Shown one piece after another: positions 1 to 9,671 of a DNA stretch of 64,000 bases; the stretch's first letter is position 1, and every line of letters begins with the position of its first letter. The stretch spans positions 666,034 to 730,033 of the forward strand of contig NZ_NOLJ01000004.1 of NCBI RefSeq assembly GCF_002246015.1, read 5' to 3'. The notes beneath the pieces were generated by a model. It was given only the letters and a program-made list of their open reading frames with translations. It did no database searches and had not been told where the DNA came from. The translations under genes and the position numbers were made by a program. The DNA comes from Nostoc sp. 'Peltigera membranacea cyanobiont' 210A. Its GTDB lineage: Bacteria > Cyanobacteriota > Cyanobacteriia > Cyanobacteriales > Nostocaceae.

Positions 1-1
1 C

Positions 2-400
2 ACCGGTTGGGTAGTTCCAGCAACGCAAGAAACCTGGGGGCGACCCGTAGATATGGTAGTAGACCAGCAAGGTAATTTGTTAATTTCGGATGACTACAGC
101 GGCGCTATCTATAAGCTTTCCTACACACCGTCACAACAGGTTAAGGTCTACAGAGACCCTAACTTTGGCGGAATTTCCCAGTCTTTTCCTACGACTCCAG
201 GAGTATACAAATACAACCAAGGTGACTTAAATATTGTTGGTAATGACACTATTAGTTCATTCAGTGTACCACCGGGTACGCGGATACGTGTGTGCCAACA
301 TATAAATGGTAATGGTTTATGCCGTGAATATACTGCTGGTGATTATAAATCTCTTGGAAATGACCTTGATAATATCATCTCGTATATAGAGGTCAAGTAG
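2..400 (+). CDS. C-terminal part of a sorbosone-dehydrogenase-like protein fused to a beta/gamma-crystallin domain (5' end outside window)
   Basis: The open frame enters from the left edge. The first residues (WGRPVDMVVDQQGNLLISDD, then YSGAIYKLSY) match the last blade of PQQ-dependent L-sorbosone/glucose dehydrogenase beta-propellers. About 85 further residues follow (VKVYRDPNFGG, SFSVPPGTRIRVC, ending NIISYIEVK), with the paired Greek-key look of beta/gamma-crystallin domains, which often bind calcium. The propeller family usually ends soon after the last blade, so the crystallin part is an added module. An exported location is usual for such enzymes, but the N-terminus is not visible. Family assignment of the propeller rests on a short stretch. 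Confidence 0.7.
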   Translation, partial: TGWVVPATQETWGRPVDMVVDQQGNLLISDDYSGAIYKLSYTPSQQVKVYRDPNFGGISQSFPTTPGVYKYNQGDLNIVGNDTISSFSVPPGTRIRVCQHINGNGLCREYTAGDYKSLGNDLDNIISYIEVK

Positions 401-674
401 CACCACTCACCGAATTTTAGATGATGTTAAATTTTGGATTCAATACTTTAAAAGTTTTCTACTGAACGCTTATGCCGTACCCCTCCGGGGAAGCAAGCTA
501 CGCGTAGCGTTCCGCAGAAAAGTCCAAAATTTAAAAAGGTCTGATATCAAGTCCGGTTAATCACTTATGATTACCGGATCTGTACAAAAATCGGAAACGC
601 CTCTTTCCCTCTGCTCCCTGCGGTCTAAATTATAAGTCTTTAGCCAGACACGATATGAGACGATGTTCGGAAAG
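401..674. other. Intergenic region with palindromic repeats and a lone IS630-type end
   Basis: Around 478-520 lies a palindromic cyanobacterial repeat containing GCTACGCGTAGC next to CCCCTCCGGGG. At 544-571 the sequence ATATCAAGTCCGGTTAATCA closely resembles the terminal inverted repeat of the IS630-type element at 16340 (ATATCATGTCCGGATAATCG), so it looks like a solo end. No gene is visible. Confidence 0.4.
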
Positions 675-1640
675 TCAACTAGAAACTGCGATGTCTACGA
701 CGGGCTGCGCGATCGCAATTTTCCCCACTGCACGCCCAGTTTCGCTATATGCATGAGCCGCCGCTAGTTCTTGCAAGGGATATGTGCGATCGATTACCAC
801 ACGAATCTTACCAGCTTCAATCAATTCTTTGAGAAAAAGCAAGTCTTTAGTGTTAGGTTTCTCAAAGAGAAATTTTGCTTTTTGACCAGGAAGGAATGCT
901 GTTAAGACGCTCTCTAACAACACTTCGGGGCTGGGTAGTGTGGTGATATAAATTCCATTGGGTTTGAGGACTCTTTTGGTTTGAGAGAGCGATCGCTTAC
1001 CCACTGCATCAAAGATAATGTCATACTGCGCTATATCTTCGGCAAAATCTTGCTGCGTATAATCAATCACGCGGTCTGCTCCCAAAGATTTCACCAAATC
1101 CAAGTTTTTAGTACTACTAACTCCCGTCACCATTGTCCCTAAAGCCTTAGCAATTTGCACTGCAAAAATCCCCACACCGCCCGCAGCGCCATTAATTAAC
1201 ACAGTTTGTCCTGTTTGAATATTTCCCTGATCTCGCAGTGCTTGCAGAGCCGTAAGCGCTGCTAAAGGCACAGCCGCAGCTTCTTCATAAGATAAGTTCG
1301 TTGGTTTGAGAGCCACCACATTTTCTGGAACAGCTGCAAATTCGGCATAACCTCCTCCAGGAAAGCTGGTACTGCCGTAAATAGCATCTCCCGCTTTAAA
1401 GCGCGTGACCCCGGAGCCAACCTCTACAACATCTCCCGCCACATCAAACCCCAAAATCTTTGGGAATTTGCTGCCGGTAATCAAACTCAACATTCCTTGG
1501 CGAATTTTCCAATCAATGGGATTAACGCTACTGGCACGAACTTTCACAAGTAACTGCGTTGGCTCAATTTTCGGCTGTTCCACATCTTCATACTGCAACA
1601 CTTCGGCGCCGCCATACCGACGGATAACCACTGCTTTCAT
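675..1640 (-). CDS. NAD(P)H-dependent zinc-free MDR-family oxidoreductase (quinone reductase-like)
   Basis: A 321-residue medium-chain dehydrogenase/reductase. The N-terminal GroES-like domain (MKAVVIRRYGG, ASSVNPIDWKIRQG, GFDVAGDVVEVGSGV) is followed by a Rossmann domain with the nucleotide-binding motif NGAAGGVGIFAVQIAKALG at about residue 150. The zinc-binding cysteines of alcohol dehydrogenases are absent, which points to the quinone oxidoreductase/enoyl reductase branch. Full length for the family. The gene is monocistronic and faces away from xisH. The substrate cannot be read from the sequence. Confidence 0.85.
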   Translation of the reverse strand: MKAVVIRRYGGAEVLQYEDVEQPKIEPTQLLVKVRASSVNPIDWKIRQGMLSLITGSKFPKILGFDVAGDVVEVGSGVTRFKAGDAIYGSTSFPGGGYAEFAAVPENVVALKPTNLSYEEAAAVPLAALTALQALRDQGNIQTGQTVLINGAAGGVGIFAVQIAKALGTMVTGVSSTKNLDLVKSLGADRVIDYTQQDFAEDIAQYDIIFDAVGKRSLSQTKRVLKPNGIYITTLPSPEVLLESVLTAFLPGQKAKFLFEKPNTKDLLFLKELIEAGKIRVVIDRTYPLQELAAAHAYSETGRAVGKIAIAQPVVDIAVSS

Positions 1641-1850
1641 TGCATTCCTCCTGCTACCCTGTTTGACTGAATGAACTCAGACAGCTTATGAATATAGTGT
1701 AGCGATGTCTACAATAGGTTATAACGCTCGATAGCGCAGGTAAAGCCTTTGGCATAGCTTCGTTATCGGCGTTGCATAGGATTTAACGATGATGCTAGGC
1801 ACACTCAGAAATTTTCTAAAATAAAAATATCAGTCTAAAACTACACCTGT

Positions 1851-2273
1851 ATGCCAGCTAGAGACATCTATCACAATAATGTCAAAAATGCTTTGATTAA
1901 AGACAAATGGACAATTACTCATGATCCACTGACTCTGAAGTTTGGTAAAAAAGATTTGTATGTTGATTTAGGTGCTAGACAACTGTTGGCAGCGCAAAAA
2001 GCAGAATCCAAAATTGCAGTTGAGATTAAAAGTTTTTCCGGCAGGTCGGATGTTGATGATTTAGAAAAAGCGTTAGGTCAGTATATTTTATATCAGGATA
2101 TATTAATTGAGTTAGAGCCAGAGCGAATGTTATATCTTGCAGTGCCTAACAGAGTTTTTGATGATTTGTTTGAAGAACCCATCGGCAAACTTTTATTGAG
2201 AAATCATCGTTTAAAGCTGATTACCTTTGATCCAAAACAGGAGGTCATCAAACAATGGATTATACCAAGTTAG
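1851..2273 (+). CDS. xisH: XisH family protein (fdxN-element excision controlling factor)
   Basis: 140 residues. The N-terminus MPARDIYHNNVKNALIKDKW and the core YVDLGA...KIAVEIKSF are typical of XisH, a family with a restriction-endonuclease-like fold (D then ExK). In Anabaena PCC 7120, xisH and xisI are needed with the recombinase xisF for excision of the fdxN element; their biochemical role is unknown. It overlaps xisI by 19 bp, so the two are translationally coupled. The fdxN gene in this window is uninterrupted, so this pair has no obvious local target. A homologous pair lies at 36093-36835. Confidence 0.88.
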   Translation: MPARDIYHNNVKNALIKDKWTITHDPLTLKFGKKDLYVDLGARQLLAAQKAESKIAVEIKSFSGRSDVDDLEKALGQYILYQDILIELEPERMLYLAVPNRVFDDLFEEPIGKLLLRNHRLKLITFDPKQEVIKQWIIPS

Positions 2274-2596
2274 ACCACTATCGCCAGGTGATTGAAACTA
2301 TTCTTGGTGAGTATGCTTCCCTGAGTTATTCCTATGCGGATATTCAATCAGAAGTGGTGTTTGATCGAAGCCGCGATCGCTATTTGTGGATGGATCTAGG
2401 TTGGGATGGCGATCGCCGCATTCATGGCTGTCTGGTTCATATTGACCTAATTGATGGCAAAATCTGGATTCAACGGGATGGCACCGAAGAAGGCATTGCC
2501 GCCGATTTAGAACGGGCTGGAATTCCTAAAGAACACATCGTCCTTGGCTTTCGTCCACCGGAGTTAAGACCCTACACAGGTTATGCAGTTGCTTAA
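2255..2596 (+). CDS. xisI: XisI family protein
   Basis: 113 residues with the XisI signature: MDYTKLDHYRQVIETIL at the start, a central DLGWDGDRRIHGCLVHIDL, KIWIQRDGTEEGIAADL, and the C-terminal GFRPPELRPYTGYAVA. It starts inside xisH in another frame. In 7120 XisI acts with XisH in control of fdxN-element excision; it is presumably the partner of the nuclease-like XisH, which is inference. The tail closely matches the second XisI in this window (GYHAPHVRQYTEFAVG), so the two pairs are paralogous. Confidence 0.88.
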   Translation: MDYTKLDHYRQVIETILGEYASLSYSYADIQSEVVFDRSRDRYLWMDLGWDGDRRIHGCLVHIDLIDGKIWIQRDGTEEGIAADLERAGIPKEHIVLGFRPPELRPYTGYAVA

Positions 2597-2610
2597 AGAG
2601 CGCATTCTCT

Positions 2611-3189
2611 TTATTCTTCAGTGGTAAATAGAACACCCTCATACAACAATTCAATTGGACATTCAAATTCAATGCTCGATAGAGTGACGATATCTCCAGC
2701 CGTGTAGGGATAGTAAAGCCACATCCTACCCTCACCCCGACAGTAACGCTCAACGGAGATTTGTTCCGAGTCAATCAAGATATACTCTTGCAAACTGGGG
2801 ATTCTCAGGTAATAAGTAAATTTTTCACCCCGATCTTTAGCGCTTGTACCTGGCGAAAGAACTTCGGCAATCAACTTCGGATGTTGAATAAAGTTGCGGG
2901 CATTCAGGTCTTCAGGGTCGCAACTGACAATAACATCAGGATAATAGTAGCGGCTCTGGGGAGTGAGTTGCATTTTCACATCTGACACATTCACTCGACA
3001 ACCTCTGGAACGCAAATGAGGGTACAAAGGTCTGTAGAGATTTAGCGCTATGTCATTATGGGGAATTGTACCGCCTGTCATCGCAAACACTTCGCCATTG
3101 GCATATTCGTAGCGAAGTTCTTGCTGAGGTTCCCATTCCAGATATTCCTCAACGGTCATTTTTGGCGGCTGTTGGGAAATGGCTATCAT
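2611..3189 (-). CDS. Uma2 family (DUF820) putative endonuclease
   Basis: 192 residues with the Uma2 layout. MTVEEYLEWEPQQELRYEYANGEVFAMTGG is at the N-terminus; the PD-(D/E)XK-like core has PDVIVSCD and LIAEVLSPGTSAKDRGEKF, followed by YILIDSEQISVERY. Uma2 genes are hugely expanded in filamentous cyanobacteria and their role is unsettled. Start chosen at MIAISQQPPKMTVEEYL. It converges on xisI with 14 bp between them. Confidence 0.85.
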   Translation of the reverse strand: MIAISQQPPKMTVEEYLEWEPQQELRYEYANGEVFAMTGGTIPHNDIALNLYRPLYPHLRSRGCRVNVSDVKMQLTPQSRYYYPDVIVSCDPEDLNARNFIQHPKLIAEVLSPGTSAKDRGEKFTYYLRIPSLQEYILIDSEQISVERYCRGEGRMWLYYPYTAGDIVTLSSIEFECPIELLYEGVLFTTEE

Positions 3190-3294
3190 AACTCAGATTT
3201 TTTCACGTTTGGTTTGATTGTAGCTAAATGACACTCTGATTTTTCAGGGTATCGGTAAAACCTCACTTCTATTTCTCTCTTCCTTTAAGGCTAG

Positions 3295-4489
3295 GGTGTA
3301 CACACAAGTTTGAAATAGCTGATTAACCAAGGTTTTACCCCACCCTAACCCTCTCCTTATAAACTATCCATTACCCGCATCTTTCTCAACAAAAATACAA
3401 CTTACTTAAAATATGCCAAAAGCATTGATAGGTATAGTTTTTGAGAGAAGAGAATATTTGAGGGTAATGGTGCATCATGGAAAAATGGGCAGCATCCGAA
3501 TTAAAACAGGCAGATTTAGGAGACGCAAGACGAAACAAGCGTCTGGTAAGGATCGTAGAAGACTTGGCAGCACAACCAAGCAGCAGCGTACCTCAAGCCT
3601 GTGGAAACATACAAGCAAAACCCAGAGCGTGATGCAAGGACAGCAAAACTAACACTCTTTCAAGCCACTTTTGAGATACAAGTACCCTTACACCATATCC
3701 GACGTTTACAGTTGAAGCCTGTAAAATTGCAGGTAATTCTGGCACTTGAAGAAAACCCGCCAGATGGAATCAAACCGATTAGCTGGTTGTTGCTTACTAC
3801 CCTTAAAGCTAACAGTTTTGAAGAGGCTGCCCGTTGCGTTCGCTGGTACACATATCGTTGGTTGATAGAACGTTACCACTACACATTAAAAAGTGGTTGT
3901 GGAATTGAAAAATTACAGCTTGAAACCGCAAGGCGAATCGATATGGCACTGGCAACATATTCAATTGTGGCGTGGCGTTTGTTATGGCTAACTTATGAAG
4001 CCAGATTTAACCCTGATATGCCATGTGATTCTGTTCTAGAAATCGATGAATGGCAGTCTTTGTGTGCCACTATCAACAAAAATCCAATCCCACCCAAAAA
4101 GCCGCCTTCTTTACGCGAAGCAGTACGAATGATTGCAATATTAGGTGGCTTTTTAGGTCGAAAGGGTGATGGAGAACCTGGTGTTAAGACTATTTGGCGG
4201 GGATTACAGCGATTACACGATATCGCTGCAACCTGGAAACTACTCTACCAGAATTGTCAAATATGTATTTAGCGATCGCCGATCAAATTAACCTTATTCA
4301 CATTCTCCTCCTTTTGTCAACTATCTACATGTTGCATTGTTCCATAATCCTTTTCCTGACTTACTTACAGCAATGTTAAGAAACATGTGACTAATGCATA
4401 GCCTTATAAAGGGGAGGGAACTAGATTTTCCGGTTTCCCCCCAAAATATCGCGGGGATTTAGGGGGGTAATTCGATTTGTGTGTACACC
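3295..4489. mobile_element. Degenerate IS4-type insertion sequence with GGTGTACACACAA ends
   Basis: A broken IS4/Tn5-like transposase lies between inverted ends: GGTGTACACACAAG from 3295, and ATTTGTGTGTACACC at 4475-4489. That gives an element of about 1.2 kb. The C-rich stretch near 4437-4468 is part of the right end. I could not identify a clear target-site duplication. Confidence 0.6.
3477..4272 (+). pseudogene. IS4-family (Tn5-like) transposase, internally deleted and frame-disrupted
   Basis: The ATG at 3477 opens a 51-codon fragment (MEKWAASELKQADLGDARRN...) matching the N-terminal DNA-binding domain of Tn5-like transposases, ending at TGA 3630-3632. The C-terminal catalytic part resumes in another frame from about 3604, with WYTYRWLIERYHYTLKSGCG (the Y-R-E region; E in LIERYHYTLKSG) and runs to the stop at 4272. 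The middle of the DDE domain is missing, so the product cannot be active. Confidence 0.75.
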
Positions 4490-5511
4490 GTAGCTTCCCG
4501 ACACGGGAATGGGGTTTTTCGTTAAGGTTTGTAGTGAGCAATTCAGAAAATTCATTGCGATCGCTCAATCATGTTAGATTATAGTTTGTTGTTTCTCTTA
4601 AACACAAAATCCGACAGTTTCCTACCCATCTCCTCATTGTGGGAATGAAAAAAAAGAGTTAAAAGTTAAGTTTTTTGAAAATGATATGCAGCAACACATC
4701 TATTTCCATTAGCTTCTACGGCTTGCCAGACAAGGCTTAAAGGCATAATTGAACATCATTGTCAAAGAAAAATTAAAAGAATATGAAGTGCATTTTTACC
4801 GTCAAAAAAATGATATGTTAGATACAGAATTGAATTTCGCACGTTTCTGGAGTAAAACAATATAGATTACTCCAGTTTTTCACCCTCAAACCCTTGGCAT
4901 TTATAGCTTTTGACGCAAATTGAGGGCAATCTGAGTACACATTTAAATAACCCAAACCCAGTTTCAATTTAGTTAAAGTTATTGCTGGGATTGGGTTTTG
5001 ACTGAGTACAAAGAAATCCTGAACCCCTATCTATAAACACTAGAACCCCAACCAAAAAATACTAGAACCCCTACCTGAAAAAAACTTTTTTAATTCTTGT
5101 AATGCTTGAAGAATTAGGGTTTTTGGTATTTGAGTACAAAAGTAATAAATCCAATAAATTCTATCCTAGAGAGACGCAACATCTGGCTGGGAGACGGCTG
5201 CTATAAATCTTATATCGCCAATCACCTAACGCTCTGAAACAAACAAAGCGAAAAGTGAGTGGAGGGATGACATAGCACCATGCCTGAAGTGAAGAGAAGT
5301 CGCGGCTGTAAGCACAAATTCTACCCAAGAACCGAACGTTGACACACACCAGCCGAACATCAGATATCTATCGCCTGCTTTACTTGAAAACAAGTTGCCC
5401 GAACCCAAGGGTTTGCAGGCAGTGTGGAAGACGCGACTTCAATTCTGGGCATAGAGAGCAGCAACATCTCCCACAGTGGCAGCCAAGTCCACCGACCTTT
5501 TGCGAAACTAA
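4490..5511. other. Long upstream region of nifB
   Basis: About 1 kb without a credible gene. It is AT-rich from 4560 to 5150, carries repeated phrases such as CTAGAACCCC near 5041 and 5063, and then a GC-richer 350-bp stretch just before nifB. The short open frames here lack family resemblance. Given its position it probably holds the nifB promoter and a long leader. Candidate operators are listed separately. Confidence 0.5.
4932..5138 (+). promoter_or_regulatory. Three TGAGTACA motifs upstream of nifB
   Basis: The same-strand octamer TGAGTACA occurs at 4932-4939, 5003-5010 and 5131-5138; the last two extend to TGAGTACAAA. The nif cluster of heterocystous cyanobacteria is switched on from the nifB promoter by CnfR (PatB), so these repeats are candidate activator sites. 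Assigning them to CnfR is inference. Confidence 0.35.
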
Positions 5512-6963
5512 ATGACATCACCGTCTACACGACTCCTCAACTCTAACGCTACGGAATCGACAACCCAAGCAAAATCCGGTGGTTGCGGCTGCGACAGCCC
5601 CAGCAGCGCCACCGTGGAAAGGGATCAAAAGCTCGAAGAACGCATTGCTAAACATCCCTGCTACAGCGAAGACGCCCATCACCACTATGCCCGGTTGCAC
5701 GTTGCAGTTGCTCCAGCTTGCAACATTCAATGCAACTATTGCAACCGCAAATATGATTGCGCTAACGAAAGCCGTCCTGGAGTAGTTAGCGAATTGCTAA
5801 CACCAGAACAAGCAGCACACAAAGCTTTAGTCATTGGTGGAAAGATTCCCCAAATGACAGTTGTGGGAATTGCCGGCCCTGGCGACCCTCTGGCGAACCC
5901 AGATAAGACTTTCCGCACATTTGAGTTGATTGCAGAACAAGCACCTGACATCAAGCTGTGCTTATCAACCAATGGTTTAATGCTGCCAGACTACATCGAT
6001 CGCATTAAACAATTAAATATAGATCACGTGACGATCACCATTAACATGGTAGATCCAGAGATCGGTGCTCAGATTTATCCTTGGGTTCACTACAGACGCA
6101 AGCGTTATAGAGGCATTGAAGGCGCGAGAATTCTCCACGAAAGACAGATGGAAGGATTGCAAGCCCTGAAAGACGCTGACATCTTGTGCAAAGTCAACTC
6201 CGTAATGATTCCCGGAATTAATGACCATCACTTAGTCGAAGTGAATCGAGTCATCCGTGAAAAAGGTGCATTCTTGCACAACATCATGCCATTGATTTCT
6301 GCACCAGAACATGGCACACACTTCGGTTTAATCGGTCAACGCGGCCCCACACCCAAAGAACTCAAAGAAGTCCAAGACAACTGCTCTGGTAACATGAAAA
6401 TGATGCGTCACTGTCGCCAGTGCCGCGCCGATGCAGTAGGATTGTTAGGAGAAGACCGCAGCCAAGAATTTTCCAAAGAGAAATTCTTGGAAATGACTCC
6501 AGAATATGACATGGAGAAACGTCAAGAAGTTCACGACGGGATTGAGAAGTTTAAAGAAGAACTTAAAGTAGCCAAAGACAAGGCGCTTGCCGGCAAGAAA
6601 TTTGCCAACAGTCCCAAAATCCTAGTTGCAGTAGCAACCAAAGGCGGCGGATTGGTTAACCAACACTTTGGTCATGCAAAAGAATTCCAAATTTACGAAG
6701 TGGATGGGAATGATGCTCGCTTTGTCAGCCATCGCAAAATTGACCAATACTGCCAAGGTGGATACGGCGAAGAAGCTTCTTTTGAGCATATTATGAAAGC
6801 GATCGCAGATTGCAAAGCAGTTTTAGTTTCCAAGATTGGTAACTGTCCTCAAGAAAAATTGCAAGAAGCTGGAATCAAGACTATTGAAGCTTACGACGTG
6901 ATTGAAAAGGTTGCTTTAGAGTTCTACGAGCAATACGTTAAGGAATTAGGGAATAACGAATAG
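5512..6963 (+). CDS. nifB: Nitrogenase cofactor biosynthesis protein NifB
   Basis: 483 residues, full length. NifB is the radical-SAM enzyme that builds NifB-co, the Fe-S-carbide core of FeMo-cofactor. The CX3CX2C motif is at C70, C74 and C77 ([16 protein letters not shown]), with an extended N-terminal Cys-rich stretch (GGCGCDS). After about residue 365 comes a NifX/NafY-like domain ([20 protein letters not shown]...). First gene of the main nif run. No good Shine-Dalgarno sequence precedes ATG 5512, which is common in cyanobacteria. Confidence 0.97.
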   Translation: MTSPSTRLLNSNATESTTQAKSGGCGCDSPSSATVERDQKLEERIAKHPCYSEDAHHHYARLHVAVAPACNIQCNYCNRKYDCANESRPGVVSELLTPEQAAHKALVIGGKIPQMTVVGIAGPGDPLANPDKTFRTFELIAEQAPDIKLCLSTNGLMLPDYIDRIKQLNIDHVTITINMVDPEIGAQIYPWVHYRRKRYRGIEGARILHERQMEGLQALKDADILCKVNSVMIPGINDHHLVEVNRVIREKGAFLHNIMPLISAPEHGTHFGLIGQRGPTPKELKEVQDNCSGNMKMMRHCRQCRADAVGLLGEDRSQEFSKEKFLEMTPEYDMEKRQEVHDGIEKFKEELKVAKDKALAGKKFANSPKILVAVATKGGGLVNQHFGHAKEFQIYEVDGNDARFVSHRKIDQYCQGGYGEEASFEHIMKAIADCKAVLVSKIGNCPQEKLQEAGIKTIEAYDVIEKVALEFYEQYVKELGNNE

Positions 6964-7067
6964 GGAAATAGGTTACAGGGGACAGGGGAGAGATTATTAC
7001 CTATCACCTGTCACCTGTAACCTCTCCCCTCACTCTAATGCCCCATTCCCCAAAAGGAGAATAAATC
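6964..7067 (+). repeat. CACCTGT-type short repeats forming a hairpin between nifB and fdxN
   Basis: GGTTACAGGGGACAGG from 6971 pairs imperfectly with the downstream CCTGTCACCTGTAACC. The CACCTGT heptad is repeated. A related block sits between nifS and nifU (8670-8731). Such heptad repeats are typical STRR sequences of heterocystous cyanobacteria. Confidence 0.5.
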
Positions 7068-7424
7068 ATGGCTTACCAAATTCTTACTAGCCAGTGTATT
7101 TCCTGCAATCTCTGTCTAACGGTATGTCCCACAAATGCAGTTAAAGTGGTTGATGGACAGCACTGGATTGACCCTGAACTTTGTACAAACTGTGTTGGTA
7201 GCATTCATACCGTGCCTCAGTGTAAAGCCGGTTGTCCCACCTGCGACGGTTGCGTTAAGCAGCCTAGCGATTACTGGGAAGGCTGGTTTACCAATTACAA
7301 TCACGTAGTTGCTAAATTAACAAATAAACAAGATTACTGGGAACGTTGGTTTAAAAGCTATTCCCAGAAATACTCTGAGCAGTTGCAAAAGCGTCAATCC
7401 CAAACAATGGGATCTGAATCTTAA
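7068..7424 (+). CDS. fdxN: Bacterial-type ferredoxin FdxN
   Basis: 118 residues. The first 4Fe-4S motif is CISCNLCLTVCP (C10, C13, C16, C20). The second is the nif-type expanded arrangement CTNCVGSIHTVPQCKAGCP. This low-potential ferredoxin is cotranscribed with nifB. In Anabaena PCC 7120 the gene is split by a large excision element; here it is continuous. A strong AGGAG precedes ATG 7068. The tail holds two W-rich repeats (YWEGWFTNY and YWERWFKSY). Confidence 0.95.
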   Translation: MAYQILTSQCISCNLCLTVCPTNAVKVVDGQHWIDPELCTNCVGSIHTVPQCKAGCPTCDGCVKQPSDYWEGWFTNYNHVVAKLTNKQDYWERWFKSYSQKYSEQLQKRQSQTMGSES

Positions 7425-7458
7425 TTAAATAATTCCTAATTTGTAATTGAAGACAACA

Positions 7459-8667
7459 ATGCAAAATAACTGCATCTATCTTGATAATAATGCTACCACT
7501 AAGGTAGACCCAGAAGTTATAGAGGTAATGCTACCTTACCTCACAGATTATTACGGCAATCCCTCCAGTATGCATACCTTTGGTGGGCAAGTCGGTAAAG
7601 CAGTGAGAACCGCAAGAGAACAACTTGCAGCCATCCTGGGAGCCGATGAGTCAGAAATTGTCTACACAAGTTGTGGAACTGAGGGAGATAACGCGGCGAT
7701 TCGAGCCGCACTGTTGGCGCAACCAGAAAAGCGACATATCGTCACCACCCAAGTTGAACATCCAGCAGTACTTAATGTCTGCAAACAATTAGAAACCCAA
7801 GGTTATAGTGTTACCTATCTTTCAGTAAATAATCAAGGGCAGCTCGATCTAGATGAACTAGAAGCTTCCTTGACGGGTAACACCGCCCTGGTGACAATTA
7901 TGTATGCTAATAACGAAACCGGCACGGTTTTCCCGATTGAACAAATTGGGTTGCGCGTCAAAGAATCTGGTGCTATCTTCCATGTAGATGCGGTGCAAGC
8001 AGTGGGAAAAATCCCCTTAAATATGAAGACTAGCACCGTGGATATGTTAACGCTGTCTGGTCATAAGCTGCACGGGCCAAAAGGAATTGGTGCTTTATAT
8101 ATTCGGCGCGGAGTTCGGTTCCGTCCCTTCATTCTTGGGGGACACCAAGAACGCGGACGTAGGGCGGGAACAGAGAATGTTCCAGCAATTATCGCCTTGG
8201 GCAAAGCTGCGGAACTGGAAATGTTACACTTAGAAGAAGCGATCGCCAGAGAAAGAAAGCTGCGCGATCGCCTGGAACAAACTTTACTCGCTAAAATTCC
8301 CGATTGTGTCGTTAACGGTGACGTTACGCAGAGATTGCCAAACACAACCAATATCGGCTTCAAGTACATCGAAGGTGAAGCAATTCTACTGTTATTGAAC
8401 AAATACGGTATCTGTGCATCATCCGGTTCTGCTTGCACCTCCGGTTCTCTGGAACCTTCCCACGTTCTGCGGGCAATGGGCTTACCCTATACAACTTTGC
8501 ACGGTTCAATTCGCTTCAGTCTTTGTCGCTACACCACCGAAGCCGAAATCGATCAAGTAATAGAGGTAATGCCCACTATTGTAGAGCGTTTACGCGCCCT
8601 CTCACCCTTCAAAAATGATGACGCGGGTTGGCTGCAAGAACAGGAGCAAGCATTGGCACACCGTTAA
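7459..8667 (+). CDS. nifS: Cysteine desulfurase NifS
   Basis: 402 residues from ATG 7459 (MQNNCIYLDNNATTKVDPE); a TTG 12 bp upstream is also in frame, but the ATG fits the family start better. NifS is the PLP enzyme that supplies sulfur for nitrogenase Fe-S clusters. The PLP lysine lies in LSGHKLHGPKG and the catalytic cysteine in CASSGSACTSGSLEPSHVL. It sits between fdxN and its scaffold partner nifU. Confidence 0.96.
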   Translation: MQNNCIYLDNNATTKVDPEVIEVMLPYLTDYYGNPSSMHTFGGQVGKAVRTAREQLAAILGADESEIVYTSCGTEGDNAAIRAALLAQPEKRHIVTTQVEHPAVLNVCKQLETQGYSVTYLSVNNQGQLDLDELEASLTGNTALVTIMYANNETGTVFPIEQIGLRVKESGAIFHVDAVQAVGKIPLNMKTSTVDMLTLSGHKLHGPKGIGALYIRRGVRFRPFILGGHQERGRRAGTENVPAIIALGKAAELEMLHLEEAIARERKLRDRLEQTLLAKIPDCVVNGDVTQRLPNTTNIGFKYIEGEAILLLLNKYGICASSGSACTSGSLEPSHVLRAMGLPYTTLHGSIRFSLCRYTTEAEIDQVIEVMPTIVERLRALSPFKNDDAGWLQEQEQALAHR

Positions 8668-8669
8668 TT

Positions 8670-8771
8670 AGGGAATAGGTTACAGGTTACAGGGAATAAT
8701 CTGTTCTCTATCACCTGTCACCTGTCGCCTAACTTCACTCAGCACTCACCACTCAGCACTCGGAACTTAAT
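8670..8771 (+). repeat. Heptad repeats between nifS and nifU
   Basis: AGGTTACAGG and repeated CACCTGT units (CACCTGTCACCTGTC) resemble the nifB-fdxN spacer, followed by CACTCAGCACTCACC-type heptads. These are STRR-type repeats and may fold in the nif mRNA. No gene fits here. Confidence 0.45.
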
Positions 8772-9671
8772 ATGTGGGACTACACCGATAAAGTATTAGA
8801 ACTGTTTTACGATCCCAAGAATCAGGGAGAAATTGAAGAAACGGGCGAAGCTGGAGTTAAGGTTGCAACGGGCGAAATCGGCAGCATTGCTTGCGGCGAT
8901 GCTCTGAGATTGCACCTGAAAGTGGAAGTAGAATCTGATAAAATTCTAGATGCTCGCTTTCAAACCTTTGGTTGTACTAGTGCGATCGCATCTTCTAGCG
9001 CATTAACCGAAATGGTCAAAGGTTTAACCTTAGATGAAGCTCTGAAAGTGTCCAATAAAGACATTGCAGATTACCTGGGTGGTTTACCAGAAGCAAAGAT
9101 GCATTGCTCTGTCATGGGACAAGAAGCCCTAGAAGCCGCTATCTATAATTATCGTGGCATACCTCTAGCTACCCATGATGATGACGATGAAGGCGCGTTA
9201 GTTTGCAGTTGCTTTGGCATCAGCGAATCTAAAATTCGTCGCGTGATTCTAGAAAATCATCTCACGGATGCCGAGCAAGTAACAAATTATGTAAAAGCTG
9301 GTGGCGGATGCGGTTCCTGTCTGGCGAACATTGATGATATTATTAGATCAGTTCAACAGGAATACGCCTCACCTGCTCTCAACAATTACGGCGTAAAAGT
9401 TGCCACAGAAATTGTTACATCTAAGGAACGAGCGCTAACAAACGTCCAAAAGATTGCTCTAATTCAAAAAGTTCTCGATGAAGAAGTCAGACCCGTACTC
9501 ATTGCAGACGGGGGAGATGTAGAACTCTATGATGTAGAAGGCGATCGCGTTAAAGTTGTACTGCAAGGTGCTTGCGGTTCCTGTTCTAGTAGTACAGCAA
9601 CTCTGAAAATTGCGATCGAAGCCAGATTACAAGATCGTGTCAGCAAGAGCCTTGTAGTCGAAGCAGTTTAG
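8772..9671 (+). CDS. nifU: Fe-S cluster scaffold protein NifU
   Basis: 299 residues in the full three-domain nif form. The IscU-like N-terminal scaffold includes FGCTSAIASSSALTEM and MHCSVMG. The central [2Fe-2S] BFD-like domain has CSCFGISESKIRRVI and GGGCGSC. The C-terminal Nfu domain has the GACGSCSSSTATLK motif. It accepts sulfur from NifS and transfers clusters to nitrogenase components. The HIP1 octamers inside it match its neighbours' base use. Confidence 0.97.
   Translation: MWDYTDKVLELFYDPKNQGEIEETGEAGVKVATGEIGSIACGDALRLHLKVEVESDKILDARFQTFGCTSAIASSSALTEMVKGLTLDEALKVSNKDIADYLGGLPEAKMHCSVMGQEALEAAIYNYRGIPLATHDDDDEGALVCSCFGISESKIRRVILENHLTDAEQVTNYVKAGGGCGSCLANIDDIIRSVQQEYASPALNNYGVKVATEIVTSKERALTNVQKIALIQKVLDEEVRPVLIADGGDVELYDVEGDRVKVVLQGACGSCSSSTATLKIAIEARLQDRVSKSLVVEAV

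Noticed and set aside
5161..5408. Two overlapping minus-strand frames upstream of nifB
   Set aside because: About 60 codons each, no family resemblance, and they fall in what is probably the nifB leader.
7068..7424. fdxN excision element as in Anabaena PCC 7120
   Set aside because: fdxN is continuous from start to stop, so no fdxN element is present here despite the nearby xisH and xisI.
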